Source: Bradyrhizobium sp. CIAT3101 (GTDB lineage Bacteria > Pseudomonadota > Alphaproteobacteria > Rhizobiales > Xanthobacteraceae). Taken from it: 64,000 nt of DNA. A program made the position numbers and the translations under genes. The notes beneath the pieces were generated by a model. That model saw only the letters and a list, made by a program, of their open reading frames with translations. It was not told the origin of the DNA and searched no databases. The DNA lies in contig NZ_CP121634.1 in assembly GCF_029714945.1 (NCBI RefSeq), forward strand, positions 3,865,001 to 3,929,000, given 5' to 3'. Shown here one piece after another: positions 40,764-48,948 of the stretch (position 1 is its first letter; each line of letters opens with the position of its first letter).

Positions 40764-42600
40764 GTTTGCCGGCTTCCGGCTCGAGGCCCAGCGTGCGGCC
40801 GGGGAATCCGGCGGCGTCGAAATAGCGCTGGCTACCGACGCGCTGGACGTTGAGCACGGTCTCGAGACCATTCTCGGACTTCTTCTTCGACTTCTCCACG
40901 GCCTTGAATGCCTTCGGTACGATGCCGTTGGGCAGCGCTTCAGACATCACACGGCCGACCAGGCCGCCATTCTCCGAGCCGCGCAGGCCGAGGAGTTGAG
41001 CGGCAGTCATGCCGACGTCGGCATTGCTGACCGGCAGCTCGTCGACGAAGCCGGCTTTGAAGTCCGGACCGATCGCGGCCATGAAGTTGTAGGTGTCGCC
41101 ACGGCTGAAGCTGCCGTGCATGCCCTGGCCCTGACGCAGCACGGTGTCGGCGACCTGCACCGAGCAGTTGGTCGGTGCCTCGCCGCACTCGCTGGCATAG
41201 GAGCGGAAGTTGACCACGATCGCCGGCGTCGGTGTCGCCGCCTTGCCGCGCAGATTGATGCTCGACAGCGGCAGCGTGCCGGGGAAGCGGCCGAGCTGGT
41301 CGTCGACGAACAGGCCGGAGATGTAGTCCTGCTCCATCAGCGCCTTGATGGTCTTGGCCGCCAGCTTCTTGTCCTTGTTCGGCAGGTAGATCAGGTCCGA
41401 GCCGCCATTGGTGGCGACGACGACGTCGGGCTTGGTCGGATCCTTGCCGAGCACGCCGTTGCCGGCCTTCGGATGGGCATTGCCGGTGACGGCCGCGTTC
41501 TTGTCGTTGGGGTCGAACAGCGGCAGGTCGAGCGCCTTGGCCAGATCGAGGGCGAGGAAGCCCATCGGCAAAAAGTCCTTCGGCGTGTCGTCATAGCTGA
41601 GCTTGGCCGAGGGGCTGGTCTTGCTCTCCTTGGAGATGGTCGAGAAGCCGTGGTCGGCCTGGATCATGATGTTGGTGTTGGCGGCGAGGCCAAGCTCGTC
41701 CAGTGCCTTGCGGATCTGGGCGAGGTTGTTGTCGACGTTCTTGATGCTCGCCATCGTGCTCGGGCCGTTGATGCCGGGCAGGATCTGGTTGAGGCTGTCG
41801 CCCTGGTTATGCTGGGTGCCGTCGGGATCGCGCGACCAGAACACCAGCACGAACGGTTTGTTGCGCGCCTTGAACATCGGCAGCACCACCTTGGTGGCGA
41901 CGTCGGCGAAATAGGCCTGCTGCACCACGTTGGCCGTGGTGGTGCCGGGCGTCTTGGCGTCGCCCGCCTTGCCGTTGTCGCCGCGGCCGGGGGCGGTGAG
42001 GGCGAGACCGGCCTTGGTCAGCGCGTCCTTCATCTCGTCCGAGAGCGCCACGCCGGCCTTGCTGCCAGTGGCGTCGTCGATGACGATCGAGTGCTTGCCC
42101 GGCTTCTCGGGCTTGTCGGTGTGGTCCCACTGATAGGTCGGGCCGACCTTGCCGATCGCGGCCGTGCTCAGGCCCTTGTCGCGGGCCATCTTCAACACGG
42201 TCTCTTCGTTGAGATAGTCGCCCTTGAAATGCTCGTCGATGTCGCCGAGCACGGAGTCGTTCTCGATGAAGGGGACCACGGTGTCGCCGGCAGGGACCGA
42301 GGTGTAGTTGGTCCAGATCGTGTTGGAGAACACGCCGGTATCGCCGAGATAATGGCCGGTCGACATCGCCGAGCCATTGGCCATGGTGAAGGTCGGGAAC
42401 AGCGAATGCGAGTTCTTGAAATTGACGCCCTTGTCGCGGACCTCGGCCATTGCCGGTGCGGTTTCGGGGGTGATCTTCAGCGCGCGCAGCCCGTCGGGGA
42501 TGAACAGGATCAGGTTGCGGGGCGTGTTATTCTCGGCGGAGGCAAATCCGGTGGACAGCACTGTCAGTCCGGCTGACAGCAACACCAGTGAACGGCGCAT
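40744..42600 (-). CDS. Exported phosphodiesterase/phosphatase of the alkaline phosphatase superfamily, predicted Pho regulon
   Basis: 618 residues. The signal peptide is MRRSLVLLSAGLTVLSTGFASA. The core is of the nucleotide-pyrophosphatase/phosphodiesterase type: metal ligand Asp in LILFIPDGLRAL (D36), Thr nucleophile in FPTFTMANGS (T72), DPDGTQHNQGDS and ADHGFSTISKE as the second metal site with its His. It would hydrolyse phosphodiesters or phosphomonoesters in the periplasm. A near-consensus Pho box sits about 70 bases upstream of the ATG, so phosphate-starvation induction is likely. It is transcribed alone and ends inside a strong terminator. Confidence 0.92.
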   Translation of the reverse strand: MRRSLVLLSAGLTVLSTGFASAENNTPRNLILFIPDGLRALKITPETAPAMAEVRDKGVNFKNSHSLFPTFTMANGSAMSTGHYLGDTGVFSNTIWTNYTSVPAGDTVVPFIENDSVLGDIDEHFKGDYLNEETVLKMARDKGLSTAAIGKVGPTYQWDHTDKPEKPGKHSIVIDDATGSKAGVALSDEMKDALTKAGLALTAPGRGDNGKAGDAKTPGTTTANVVQQAYFADVATKVVLPMFKARNKPFVLVFWSRDPDGTQHNQGDSLNQILPGINGPSTMASIKNVDNNLAQIRKALDELGLAANTNIMIQADHGFSTISKESKTSPSAKLSYDDTPKDFLPMGFLALDLAKALDLPLFDPNDKNAAVTGNAHPKAGNGVLGKDPTKPDVVVATNGGSDLIYLPNKDKKLAAKTIKALMEQDYISGLFVDDQLGRFPGTLPLSSINLRGKAATPTPAIVVNFRSYASECGEAPTNCSVQVADTVLRQGQGMHGSFSRGDTYNFMAAIGPDFKAGFVDELPVSNADVGMTAAQLLGLRGSENGGLVGRVMSEALPNGIVPKAFKAVEKSKKKSENGLETVLNVQRVGSQRYFDAAGFPGRTLGLEPEAGKQKTAGK

Positions 42601-42670
42601 CGTAATCTCCTAGCGGTAAGGCGGCTTGGCCGCCGAACCGCGGCCCCCGGCAATCGTTTAGTTTTGCTGT

Positions 42671-42688
42671 ATGACAGTTTTGTTACAG
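42671..42688 (-). promoter_or_regulatory. Pho box (PhoB binding site)
   Basis: On the minus strand CTGTAAC-AAAA-CTGTCAT, two 7-bp direct repeats with a 4-base spacer, close to the consensus CTGTCAT-N4-CTGTCAT (one half-site perfect, one with one or two changes). It lies 71 bases upstream of the phosphatase start and nothing else is downstream. In PhoB-regulated promoters the box replaces the -35 element. Confidence 0.85.
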
Positions 42689-42793
42689 AAGCGGATTGGC
42701 ATGCAGAAGTGACGGGGAGGTGGCCCGGCGTCCACGCATTTGTCATTGCGGGGTGAAGAAAGGGTGGTGTGGGCGCACAACTGTCGCAACATC

Positions 42794-42877
42794 GTCATTG
42801 CGAGCGCAGCGGAGCAATCAGAGTCTTTCCGCGGACAGATCCTGGATTGCTTCGTCGCAAGAGCTCCTCTCAATGAC
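42794..42877. repeat. Palindromic repeat (GTCATTGCGAGCGCAGCG type), diverged
   Basis: GTCATTGCGAGCGCAGCGGA and GGATTGCTTCG...CAATGAC are remnants of the arms seen intact at 16949-17027. The right arm has changes (TCCTCTCAATGAC), so base pairing is partly lost. Confidence 0.7.
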
Positions 42878-42883
42878 GGAGGT

Positions 42884-42970
42884 GTAGGATGGGTAGAGCG
42901 AAGCGAAACCCATCAGCGCTTTCTCCGCGCGGAAACATGATGGGTTTCGCAAGTGCTCTACCCATCCTAC
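42884..42970. repeat. Palindromic repeat (GTAGGATGGGTAGAGC type)
   Basis: GTAGGATGGGTAGAGC pairs with GCTCTACCCATCCTAC, and GAAACCCATCA pairs with TGATGGGTTTC. It directly abuts the previous repeat, giving a composite of two element types between the phosphatase and HTH genes. From 42971 to 43236 nothing else is recognised. Confidence 0.85.
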
Positions 42971-43236
42971 GCCCCCGTAGACACACCTTCGCGTTCTCGT
43001 GGCTGTTCGCCCGAGCTTTGCTTTCATCGCCTCACCCTCCATTGAAAGAGGGCGCAGGGAAGACCGGGTGCCGGCGTCGTGACGATCGCGATACGCCCCT
43101 CTTCCTTGGGCCGGAGTGATTATTGTCTAACAAAATTCCGAATTCGAATAAAGAGAAATATTTTGTCGCCATGCTCTTGACCCCGGGCTTCGGTGTTTTG
43201 CCCGACGGGTCACGCAAGGGATTGTGGCCGCGACGG

Positions 43237-43554
43237 TCATTCCGGTACGGTCGGCGCCAGCGGAGCTTGTGCGAGCGTCTGGACCGGCTTGACCTTCGCC
43301 GGGCTGGCTCCGTTCCTGGCTGGATCGTGCCGTGGTGAAAGCGGGGCCGCCTTGAGGGCATAGACGATCGCGATCTGGGTTCGGTTATGGAGGCGGTATT
43401 TGCGCATGATGTTGCCGATATGCGCCCGCACCGTGTTCTCCGAGATCTTGAGCTCGTAGGCGATGTTCTTGTTTTGCAGTCCGCGCGCAATGAGCATCAT
43501 CAGCTCACGCTCACGCGGCGTCGGCGTAATCAAATCTGTCGAATCCGGGCTCAT
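43237..43554 (-). CDS. LuxR-type HTH regulator without receiver domain
   Basis: 105 residues from the ATG at 43554, preceded by an excellent GGGAGGAGC site. Only a GerE/LuxR HTH is present (about 10-75): TPRERELMMLIARGLQNKNI, then AYELKISENTVRAHIGNIMR. A Pro/Ala-rich tail follows. Stand-alone HTH proteins of this size act as co-regulators or bind DNA constitutively. It lies next to the MacA/MacB-type operon in the same orientation, 53 bases beyond its end. Confidence 0.85.
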   Translation of the reverse strand: MSPDSTDLITPTPRERELMMLIARGLQNKNIAYELKISENTVRAHIGNIMRKYRLHNRTQIAIVYALKAAPLSPRHDPARNGASPAKVKPVQTLAQAPLAPTVPE

Positions 43555-43607
43555 GACTTGCTCCTCCCAGGCCTCTGGTTTGATGTCGTGGCAAACCCAG
43601 CGTGTTC

Positions 43608-44831
43608 TCATTCCGTCTTGAGCGCCTCGATTGGACTGAGCTTGGACGCCTTGTGTGCAGGATAGAAACCAAAGATCAGGCCGGTCGCGATTGAGAAGGC
43701 GAGGGCCAGGGCAATCGCATCGCCGTCGATTGACGTGATCCAGCCGGCCATGCGCGCGACCGTCATCGACAGCGTGACGCCGCTGAGGACGCCGATGGCG
43801 CCGCCGAGCAGGCAGAGCACGAGCGCTTCGCAGAGGAACTGGAGACGGATGTCCCGCATCCGCCCGCCGAGCGCGCGGCGGATGCCGATTTCGCGGGTGC
43901 GCTCGGTCACCGACACGATCATGACATTCATGATGCTGATGCCGCCGACCAGCAGCGAGACGGAGGCGATGGCGACGAGCAGCAGCGCGACGGTGCGGAT
44001 CGCTCCCTGCTGCGCTTCCATGGCGGCGGCCGGGTCCTGGACCTTGAAGTCGTCCTCCTGACCGGCCGGGACACGATGCCGCTCCCGCAGCAGGCTTTCG
44101 ATTTCGGATCGCGCACCGGCCATCTGACCGTCGGCGGCCACCTTGGCAATGATGTAGGCGACCGAATCCCGGTTGATGTTGCTGGCGCTGCCGAGGAAGC
44201 GGAGCTTGGCCGTGGTGAGGGGGACGAAGGCGACGTCATCCTGCGTAGGTCCCTTGGCGTCGAGAACGCCGACCACTTCGAGCGGGACCTTCATGATCCT
44301 GATCTGCGCGCCGATGGGATCATCGCCCGGCGCAAACAGCTCGCGCGCAACGGTGCTGCCGAGGATCACGACCTTGCCGGCGGCGGCTTCCTCGGCGCTG
44401 GAAAAGTAGCGCCCGGAGGAAAGCTGCCAGTCGCGCACCATGAAGTGCCCGGTCGTCGTGCCGTTGATCGTCGTGTTCCAGTTCTTGCTCTCGTGGATGA
44501 CCTGCGCCGTTCCGGCGATCGAGCCGGCTGCGGCCTGGATTTCCGGAATTTGCTCGAGGATGGCCTGCACGTCGCTCTCGGTCATCGTCAGCTTGGTGCC
44601 GTCCTTGAGGCGCACGCCGCCCTGATAGACCGCGCCGGGTATGATCATCAGCACGTTGGCGCCGATCGAGCGGATCTGCTCCTGGAGGCGCAACTGCGCG
44701 CCGGCCCCGATCGCGAAGACCGTCACGATCGAAGCGACGCCGATCACGATGCCGAGCATCGTGAGGAAGCTGCGCAACGGGTTCAGCCGCAAGGCGTGCA
44801 GAGCGATCTGAAAGCCCTGAAACATCGTCAT
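43608..44831 (-). CDS. MacB-type ABC transporter permease
   Basis: 407 residues from the ATG at 44831, overlapping the ATPase stop by ATGA. Four TM helices are seen: TM1 (SFLTMLGIVIGVASIVTVFA), a large periplasmic MacB domain (about 45-280, with GKVVILGSTVARELF...PIGAQIRI), then TM2-4 including LLVGGISIMNVMIVSVTERT and the FtsX signature. The end SKLSPIEALKTE is characteristic of MacB/FtsX permeases. It forms a tripartite exporter with the ATPase and the MacA-like protein encoded just upstream; the outer-membrane TolC partner is not here. Confidence 0.93.
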   Translation of the reverse strand: MTMFQGFQIALHALRLNPLRSFLTMLGIVIGVASIVTVFAIGAGAQLRLQEQIRSIGANVLMIIPGAVYQGGVRLKDGTKLTMTESDVQAILEQIPEIQAAAGSIAGTAQVIHESKNWNTTINGTTTGHFMVRDWQLSSGRYFSSAEEAAAGKVVILGSTVARELFAPGDDPIGAQIRIMKVPLEVVGVLDAKGPTQDDVAFVPLTTAKLRFLGSASNINRDSVAYIIAKVAADGQMAGARSEIESLLRERHRVPAGQEDDFKVQDPAAAMEAQQGAIRTVALLLVAIASVSLLVGGISIMNVMIVSVTERTREIGIRRALGGRMRDIRLQFLCEALVLCLLGGAIGVLSGVTLSMTVARMAGWITSIDGDAIALALAFSIATGLIFGFYPAHKASKLSPIEALKTE

Positions 44832-45553
44832 GACCCGACGCTCCGTTTGGGCAGTAACGGCACTATCGTCTCGTCGCTGACGAGTTCGCCGTCGTGCAGG
44901 CGGATGGTGCGGCGACACTTGGTCGCAATGCCGGGATCGTGCGTGATCATCACGATGGTCTGACCGAACTGGTTGAGCGCGGCAAACAGCGCAAGGATCT
45001 CGGCGCCGGTGCGGCTATCGAGCGCGCCGGTCGGTTCATCTGCGAGGATGATCAGCGGAGAGGCGATCAGCGCGCGCGCGATGGCGACGCGCTGCTGCTC
45101 GCCGCCCGACAATTGCCGCGGGAAGTGATGCGCCCGGTGCAGCATGCCGACAGCCGCCAGGCTCTGCTCGGCGCGGCCGAGGCGTTCCTTGTGGCCCACG
45201 CCGCAATAGACCAGTGGCAGGGCGACGTTCTCGATCGCGTTGTGGCGCGCGAGCAGATTGTAGGACTGGAACACGAAACCGATACTGCGGGCGCGCAAGG
45301 TCGATCGGCGGTCTTCCGAAAGATCGGCAACGTTGGTGCCCTCGAGATAGATCGATCCCTCGCTCGGGAGGTCGAGCAATCCGATCATGTTCATCAAGGT
45401 GGACTTGCCCGAGCCGGACGGCCCCATCACCGCGAGAATCTCGCCCCGATCGACGTCGAAACTGACATTGCGTACCGCCGCGACTGCGACTCCGTCCGTG
45501 CGATACGTCCTGCCGACGGATCGGAGGCTGATAAGGGGCAGGGTGGCTGTCAT
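44828..45553 (-). CDS. MacB-type ABC transporter ATPase
   Basis: 241 residues. Walker [10 protein letters not shown] (44-52), Q-loop [13 protein letters not shown], signature LSGGEQQR (about 148), Walker [14 protein letters not shown] and switch His in MITHDP. This is the LolD/MacB subclass with the [18 protein letters not shown] stretch. In this operon ATPase and permease are separate, unlike fused E. coli MacB. Stops and starts overlap by ATGA on both sides, so the three genes are translationally coupled. Confidence 0.95.
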   Translation of the reverse strand: MTATLPLISLRSVGRTYRTDGVAVAAVRNVSFDVDRGEILAVMGPSGSGKSTLMNMIGLLDLPSEGSIYLEGTNVADLSEDRRSTLRARSIGFVFQSYNLLARHNAIENVALPLVYCGVGHKERLGRAEQSLAAVGMLHRAHHFPRQLSGGEQQRVAIARALIASPLIILADEPTGALDSRTGAEILALFAALNQFGQTIVMITHDPGIATKCRRTIRLHDGELVSDETIVPLLPKRSVGS

Positions 45554-46980
45554 GATCCGAACCTGATGCCGAGAAATTCCATGCCGGCAGGCCGGATCGC
45601 CTGTCCGACGGCAACCTGGCTGCCCTCGACGAGCTCTCCGCTCTTGAGCGCAACCTGTTCCGTACCCGCCGCGCCGACGGTCACGGGGACCCGCTGAAGT
45701 GCGCCGCTGGCGGTGCGGACCCAGACTCCGCTGCGTCCAGGGCCTGTGTCTGTCCGTGCGCCCGAAGGCTGGAACCGCAGCGCCGCGAGAGGAACTTTCA
45801 GCACGTTGTCCTGCTGCTCGATCACGATCTTGACCAAGGCGGTCATGCCCGGAAGCAACGCGCCGTCGAGATTGGAGGTCGACAGGACGACCGTGTAGGT
45901 GACGACGTGCTGCTGGTTCTGCGGCGCCTTGCGCACCTGCCGCACCGCGGCTTCGAAGCGGCGGTCGGGATAGGAATCGACCGTGAAGTGAGCGCGCTGG
46001 CCGGGCGCAATGCGCCCGATGTCGGCTTCGTCGACCTGCGCGTGGATCTCCATGTCCTCGAGGCGGTGGGCGACCACGAAGGTCGTGCGGGATTCGAGGC
46101 CTACCGCGAGTGTCTGGCCTTCATTGACGAACCTGCCGACCACGACGCCGTCGATCGGCGAGCGGATCACGGTGCGGTCGAGATCAGCCTGCGCCGCCGC
46201 AAGGACGGCGGCTTTCTCCGGCACAGCCATCCTGGCCTGGTCGAGCTCGGCCTCGATCCGGCGGACGTCGGCCTGCGCGCCCTCAACCGAATAGGCATTG
46301 AGGGACATCATCACCTCGGCCTCGCGCTCCTGGGCCACGCGCGCGGCGAAGTCCGTCTGCGCATCGTCGACGGTGGACGTGGCCACGACGTTCTGCGACT
46401 GAAGCGCCAGCTTGCGTTGCAGGGTCTTCTGCGCCGATGCCTTGACGGCCTGGGCGCTGTCGAGCTTGGCGACCAGCACGTCCCGGCTGCCCTTGGCGTT
46501 TTGCAGATCGATCCTGGCGCGATCGAGCTTGGCTCGCTCGATGTCAACGAGGGAATCAGCGACGGCCAGCGCCGCCTTGGCCTCGTCGACCTTGGCCGCG
46601 AAGCTGCGGGGATCGATCAGGGCAAGCGGCTGGTCCTTGCTGACGGTGTCGTTGAAGTCGACATAGACGCGGGCGAGTTGCCCGGACAATTGTGAGCCGA
46701 CCTCGATCGTCTTGACGGGTTGCAAGGCGCCCGTGACGGTGACGGTCTGCTCGATGCTGCCGCGCTGGATCGCGGCATAGCGGAACAATGGGGCGTCCGA
46801 TCCGAAGGTCGGAGTTTCGCTTGTCGCTGGCACAAGCAGCCGCTTCGTCGAGGCATAGGCGTGCGCGGCCTTGTCGGCCGCGCTGCCGGCGGCGCCGGCA
46901 ATGGCGGCCGGTCCCGTGGCGTAGATCGCGGCGAGGCCGCATGCAGTTCCCAGCAAGGCAATAACTGGCACAAATCGCAT
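45550..46980 (-). CDS. MacA-type periplasmic adaptor (HlyD/RND family)
   Basis: 476 residues with an N-terminal membrane anchor or signal (MRFVPVIALLGTACGLAAIY). Lipoyl-like half motifs GALQPVKTIEVGSQLSGQLA and TVIRSPIDGVVVGRFVNEGQ flank a long alpha-helical hairpin (about 130-260). The beta-barrel and membrane-proximal domains follow (VDEADIGRIAPGQRAHFTVD). It links the inner-membrane MacB-type complex to an outer-membrane channel. First gene of a three-gene operon; two TGGTTGTATT direct repeats lie 60-86 bases upstream of its start. Confidence 0.93.
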   Translation of the reverse strand: MRFVPVIALLGTACGLAAIYATGPAAIAGAAGSAADKAAHAYASTKRLLVPATSETPTFGSDAPLFRYAAIQRGSIEQTVTVTGALQPVKTIEVGSQLSGQLARVYVDFNDTVSKDQPLALIDPRSFAAKVDEAKAALAVADSLVDIERAKLDRARIDLQNAKGSRDVLVAKLDSAQAVKASAQKTLQRKLALQSQNVVATSTVDDAQTDFAARVAQEREAEVMMSLNAYSVEGAQADVRRIEAELDQARMAVPEKAAVLAAAQADLDRTVIRSPIDGVVVGRFVNEGQTLAVGLESRTTFVVAHRLEDMEIHAQVDEADIGRIAPGQRAHFTVDSYPDRRFEAAVRQVRKAPQNQQHVVTYTVVLSTSNLDGALLPGMTALVKIVIEQQDNVLKVPLAALRFQPSGARTDTGPGRSGVWVRTASGALQRVPVTVGAAGTEQVALKSGELVEGSQVAVGQAIRPAGMEFLGIRFGS

Positions 46981-47039
46981 ATCAAAACCCGCCCTCTTGA
47001 AAATGATTGCGTTGGCGGCAGAAGCTCAAAATCGTGCAG

Positions 47040-47066
47040 TGGTTGTATTCTCGTAATGGTTGTATT
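47040..47066 (-). promoter_or_regulatory. Direct repeat TGGTTGTATT (x2) upstream of the exporter operon
   Basis: TGGTTGTATT at 47040-47049 and 47057-47066, period 17 (AATACAACCA on the minus strand). It lies 60-86 bases before the MacA-like start codon. The unit is unlike the flanking sequence, and the position suits an activator or repressor site for the exporter operon. Confidence 0.5.
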
Positions 47067-47590
47067 TCATCGAATTCGATATCTGTGGCTTGGCAGTATG
47101 TCGCTGTTCTTAGGGCGACGGACGGGCGCGCTCCATGATCCAGAAGTAAAGTCCGCGGGCTGCGACCTTTCGTGATTTGCGCGGAACGCATACCGGGCGT
47201 ATTCAAAAAGATGCGCGCGGTATCGAAACTCGACAGCTGACTGAACGTCCCGTCTGTTTGCGGATTGTTGGCGTTCACGTCGGCGCATGGATGGCGACGC
47301 CATGACGCAGTGGGCGATATCAGGGCTGCAGCGCCGGACTGTCACATCCCTGACATGGTATCTCGGCGTGATGCCGCTTTTGGCGGTACCCGGTCCTTTC
47401 AATCACGAAACCAGATATGTGAACGCCTTCACTCGTCTCGAGGGGCTGTTGGCCCTAAGACGTGAGAGCTGCGGACCGAGGAGATTCGCTAGGTCATCGC
47501 GCATGCATTCAAGCACCTTGTTATCGCTTGCAAGAACAATGGATGGCTCGTTGCTGGATCATCGAGCGTTGAGTCCGGGAGTCTGTTGCA
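47067..47590. other. Divergent intergenic region between the exporter operon and the FixJ-type regulator
   Basis: About 520 bases. Both strands have open frames of about 110 codons with weak coding character and no recognisable product. The region should contain the regulator promoter. No tRNA, repeat element or known operator is visible. Confidence 0.4.
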
Positions 47591-48247
47591 ATGATTTCAA
47601 ATCAAGCCACAGTTTATGTCGTTGACGACGAAATTGAGGTACGAAACGCGATTGGCAATCTCTGCGAGGAGACCGGACATCAGGTGAGGCTGTTTGCCTC
47701 GACAGACGAGTTCCTCGAGGAGGAGTTGTCCGTCGGACCATCCTGTCTCGTGCTCGACGTGCGCTTTCCCGGCACGTCGCCCACCGGCCTCGAGCTTCAG
47801 CGCCGGCTGGCCGAGACCGGCGTATCCATTCCGATCGTCTTCATCAGCGGCCATTCCGACGTCCGCGTCTCGGTCGAGGCCATGAAGCGCGGTGCAGTCG
47901 AGTTTCTGCCGAAACCCTTTCGCGAGCAGGAAATCCTCGACGCGATCAGGCACGGCATCGAGCGCGACCGCAAGCGAATGCATCGCGAAGACGCCGTGCG
48001 CGATGCGCGGCAGCGCGTCGAGGCGCTGACGGCGCGGGAGCGCGAGATCTTGCTGTTGATGGCCGAGGGGCTCGTCGCCAAGCAGATCGCGGCAAGGCTT
48101 GGCGTGAGCGAAGTGACGGCGAAAGTTCATCGCGCCAGGATGATGCGCAAGCTGGAATTGCGCTCGCCGATCGAAGTGGTGCGGCTCGTCGACAACATGG
48201 AGCGCGATGCGGCGACGCGCGCGGCTGCCGGACCACCGCACAGCTAG
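47591..48247 (+). CDS. FixJ/NarL-type response regulator
   Basis: 218 residues. The receiver domain (about 6-122) has acidic pocket VVDDE (D12, D13), phospho-acceptor D56 (CLVLDVRFPG), switch Ser in IVFISGHSDV and K108 (EFLPKPF). The output LuxR HTH (about 148-205) has LTAREREILLLMAEGLVAKQ, then IAARLGVSEVTAKVHRARMM. It needs a sensor kinase; none lies adjacent. It sits directly upstream (167 bases) of the curlin-repeat gene cluster in the same orientation. CsgD, the curli master regulator, has the same domain plan, so it is a natural candidate regulator here; this is inference. Confidence 0.92.
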   Translation: MISNQATVYVVDDEIEVRNAIGNLCEETGHQVRLFASTDEFLEEELSVGPSCLVLDVRFPGTSPTGLELQRRLAETGVSIPIVFISGHSDVRVSVEAMKRGAVEFLPKPFREQEILDAIRHGIERDRKRMHREDAVRDARQRVEALTAREREILLLMAEGLVAKQIAARLGVSEVTAKVHRARMMRKLELRSPIEVVRLVDNMERDAATRAAAGPPHS

Positions 48248-48413
48248 GCTTTCGCGCGGCGGCTTGCCGCACAAAGTCTAGTCCTTACCGATTAGCATGA
48301 ACTGCAGTCTGTCGCACGGAGCACGATCGGTTCAGAGTCATCACACGATGTCGACCTCCTCCAAGACGGCATCCGTAAACTGGTTAGACAACTTGAACCG
48401 AAAGGGATACTCC

Positions 48414-48806
48414 ATGCGCAAATTTCTCCTCGCTTCCGTCGCCGTGTTCGCCCTGTCGTCTGCCGCTCAGGCTGCCAACACCGCGACCACTGTGCAGATT
48501 GGTCTCGCAAACGGCTCCACCGTGAACCAGCAGGGCCACGTGAATGACACCTCGACCACGTCCCAACTCGGCCTCGTGAACAGCGCGAGCACGATGCAGG
48601 GCACGACCTCTCCGTCGCTCAACAACGTCAGCTCGGTGACCCAGATTGGCGTCTTTGGCAACTCGGCCACCACCGGGCAGGTTGCCACCGGCAACAACAC
48701 GAGCGGGATCAGCCAGTCCACGCTGTTCGGCCTCCCGCCGAACAACTCCGCTGGCGTTGGGCAGTTGGGTGGCGGCATCAACCTCAGCACCATCACGCAG
48801 CACTAA
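48414..48806 (+). CDS. Exported curlin-repeat-like protein A
   Basis: 130 residues from the ATG at 48414, eight bases after AAAGGGA. The signal peptide MRKFLLASVAVFALSSAAQA is followed by a mature protein made of about nine imperfect units such as TTVQIGLANGS, TSQLGLVNSAS, VTQIGVFGNSA and VGQLGGGINLS. The spacing Q-x-G-x-x-N followed by A/S-T-x-x-Q is the curlin repeat pattern (S-x5-Q-x-G-x2-N-x-A-x3-Q). Composition is dominated by Gln, Asn, Gly, Ser and Thr, with almost no charge. It probably folds as a beta-solenoid that can polymerise outside the cell. First of five similar genes. The start is set by the ribosome site. Confidence 0.75.
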   Translation: MRKFLLASVAVFALSSAAQAANTATTVQIGLANGSTVNQQGHVNDTSTTSQLGLVNSASTMQGTTSPSLNNVSSVTQIGVFGNSATTGQVATGNNTSGISQSTLFGLPPNNSAGVGQLGGGINLSTITQH

Positions 48807-48823
48807 GCCAGCCCCGGTGTCGG

Positions 48824-48855
48824 CCCGGGCGCGTCCATCGAGCGGCGCGTCCGGG
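48824..48855. other. Hairpin between repeat genes A and B
   Basis: CCCGGGCGCG and CGCGTCCGGG form a 10-bp stem with one G-T pair and a 12-base loop, 18 bases after gene A's stop. No T-run follows, so it may be an RNA-stability or attenuation hairpin that makes gene A more abundant than the rest. Confidence 0.5.
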
Positions 48856-48948
48856 CGATACTCGACACGGCATGCTCGAAATGACCGCGATCAGATTGCC
48901 TGAGCGGGGGCCGCGGGTCGAAGGCTGATATTTTACGGAGGATATGAC

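Noticed and set aside
40762..42576. 604-codon open frame on the plus strand
   Set aside because: Exactly antisense to the phosphatase gene, which has a signal peptide, catalytic motifs and a Pho box.
43123..43338. 71-codon plus-strand frame starting with TTG
   Set aside because: Its second half is antisense to the LuxR HTH gene and there is no convincing ribosome site.
47287..47625. 112-codon plus-strand frame before the FixJ-type regulator
   Set aside because: Overlaps the regulator start in another frame, lacks a ribosome site and shows no domain.
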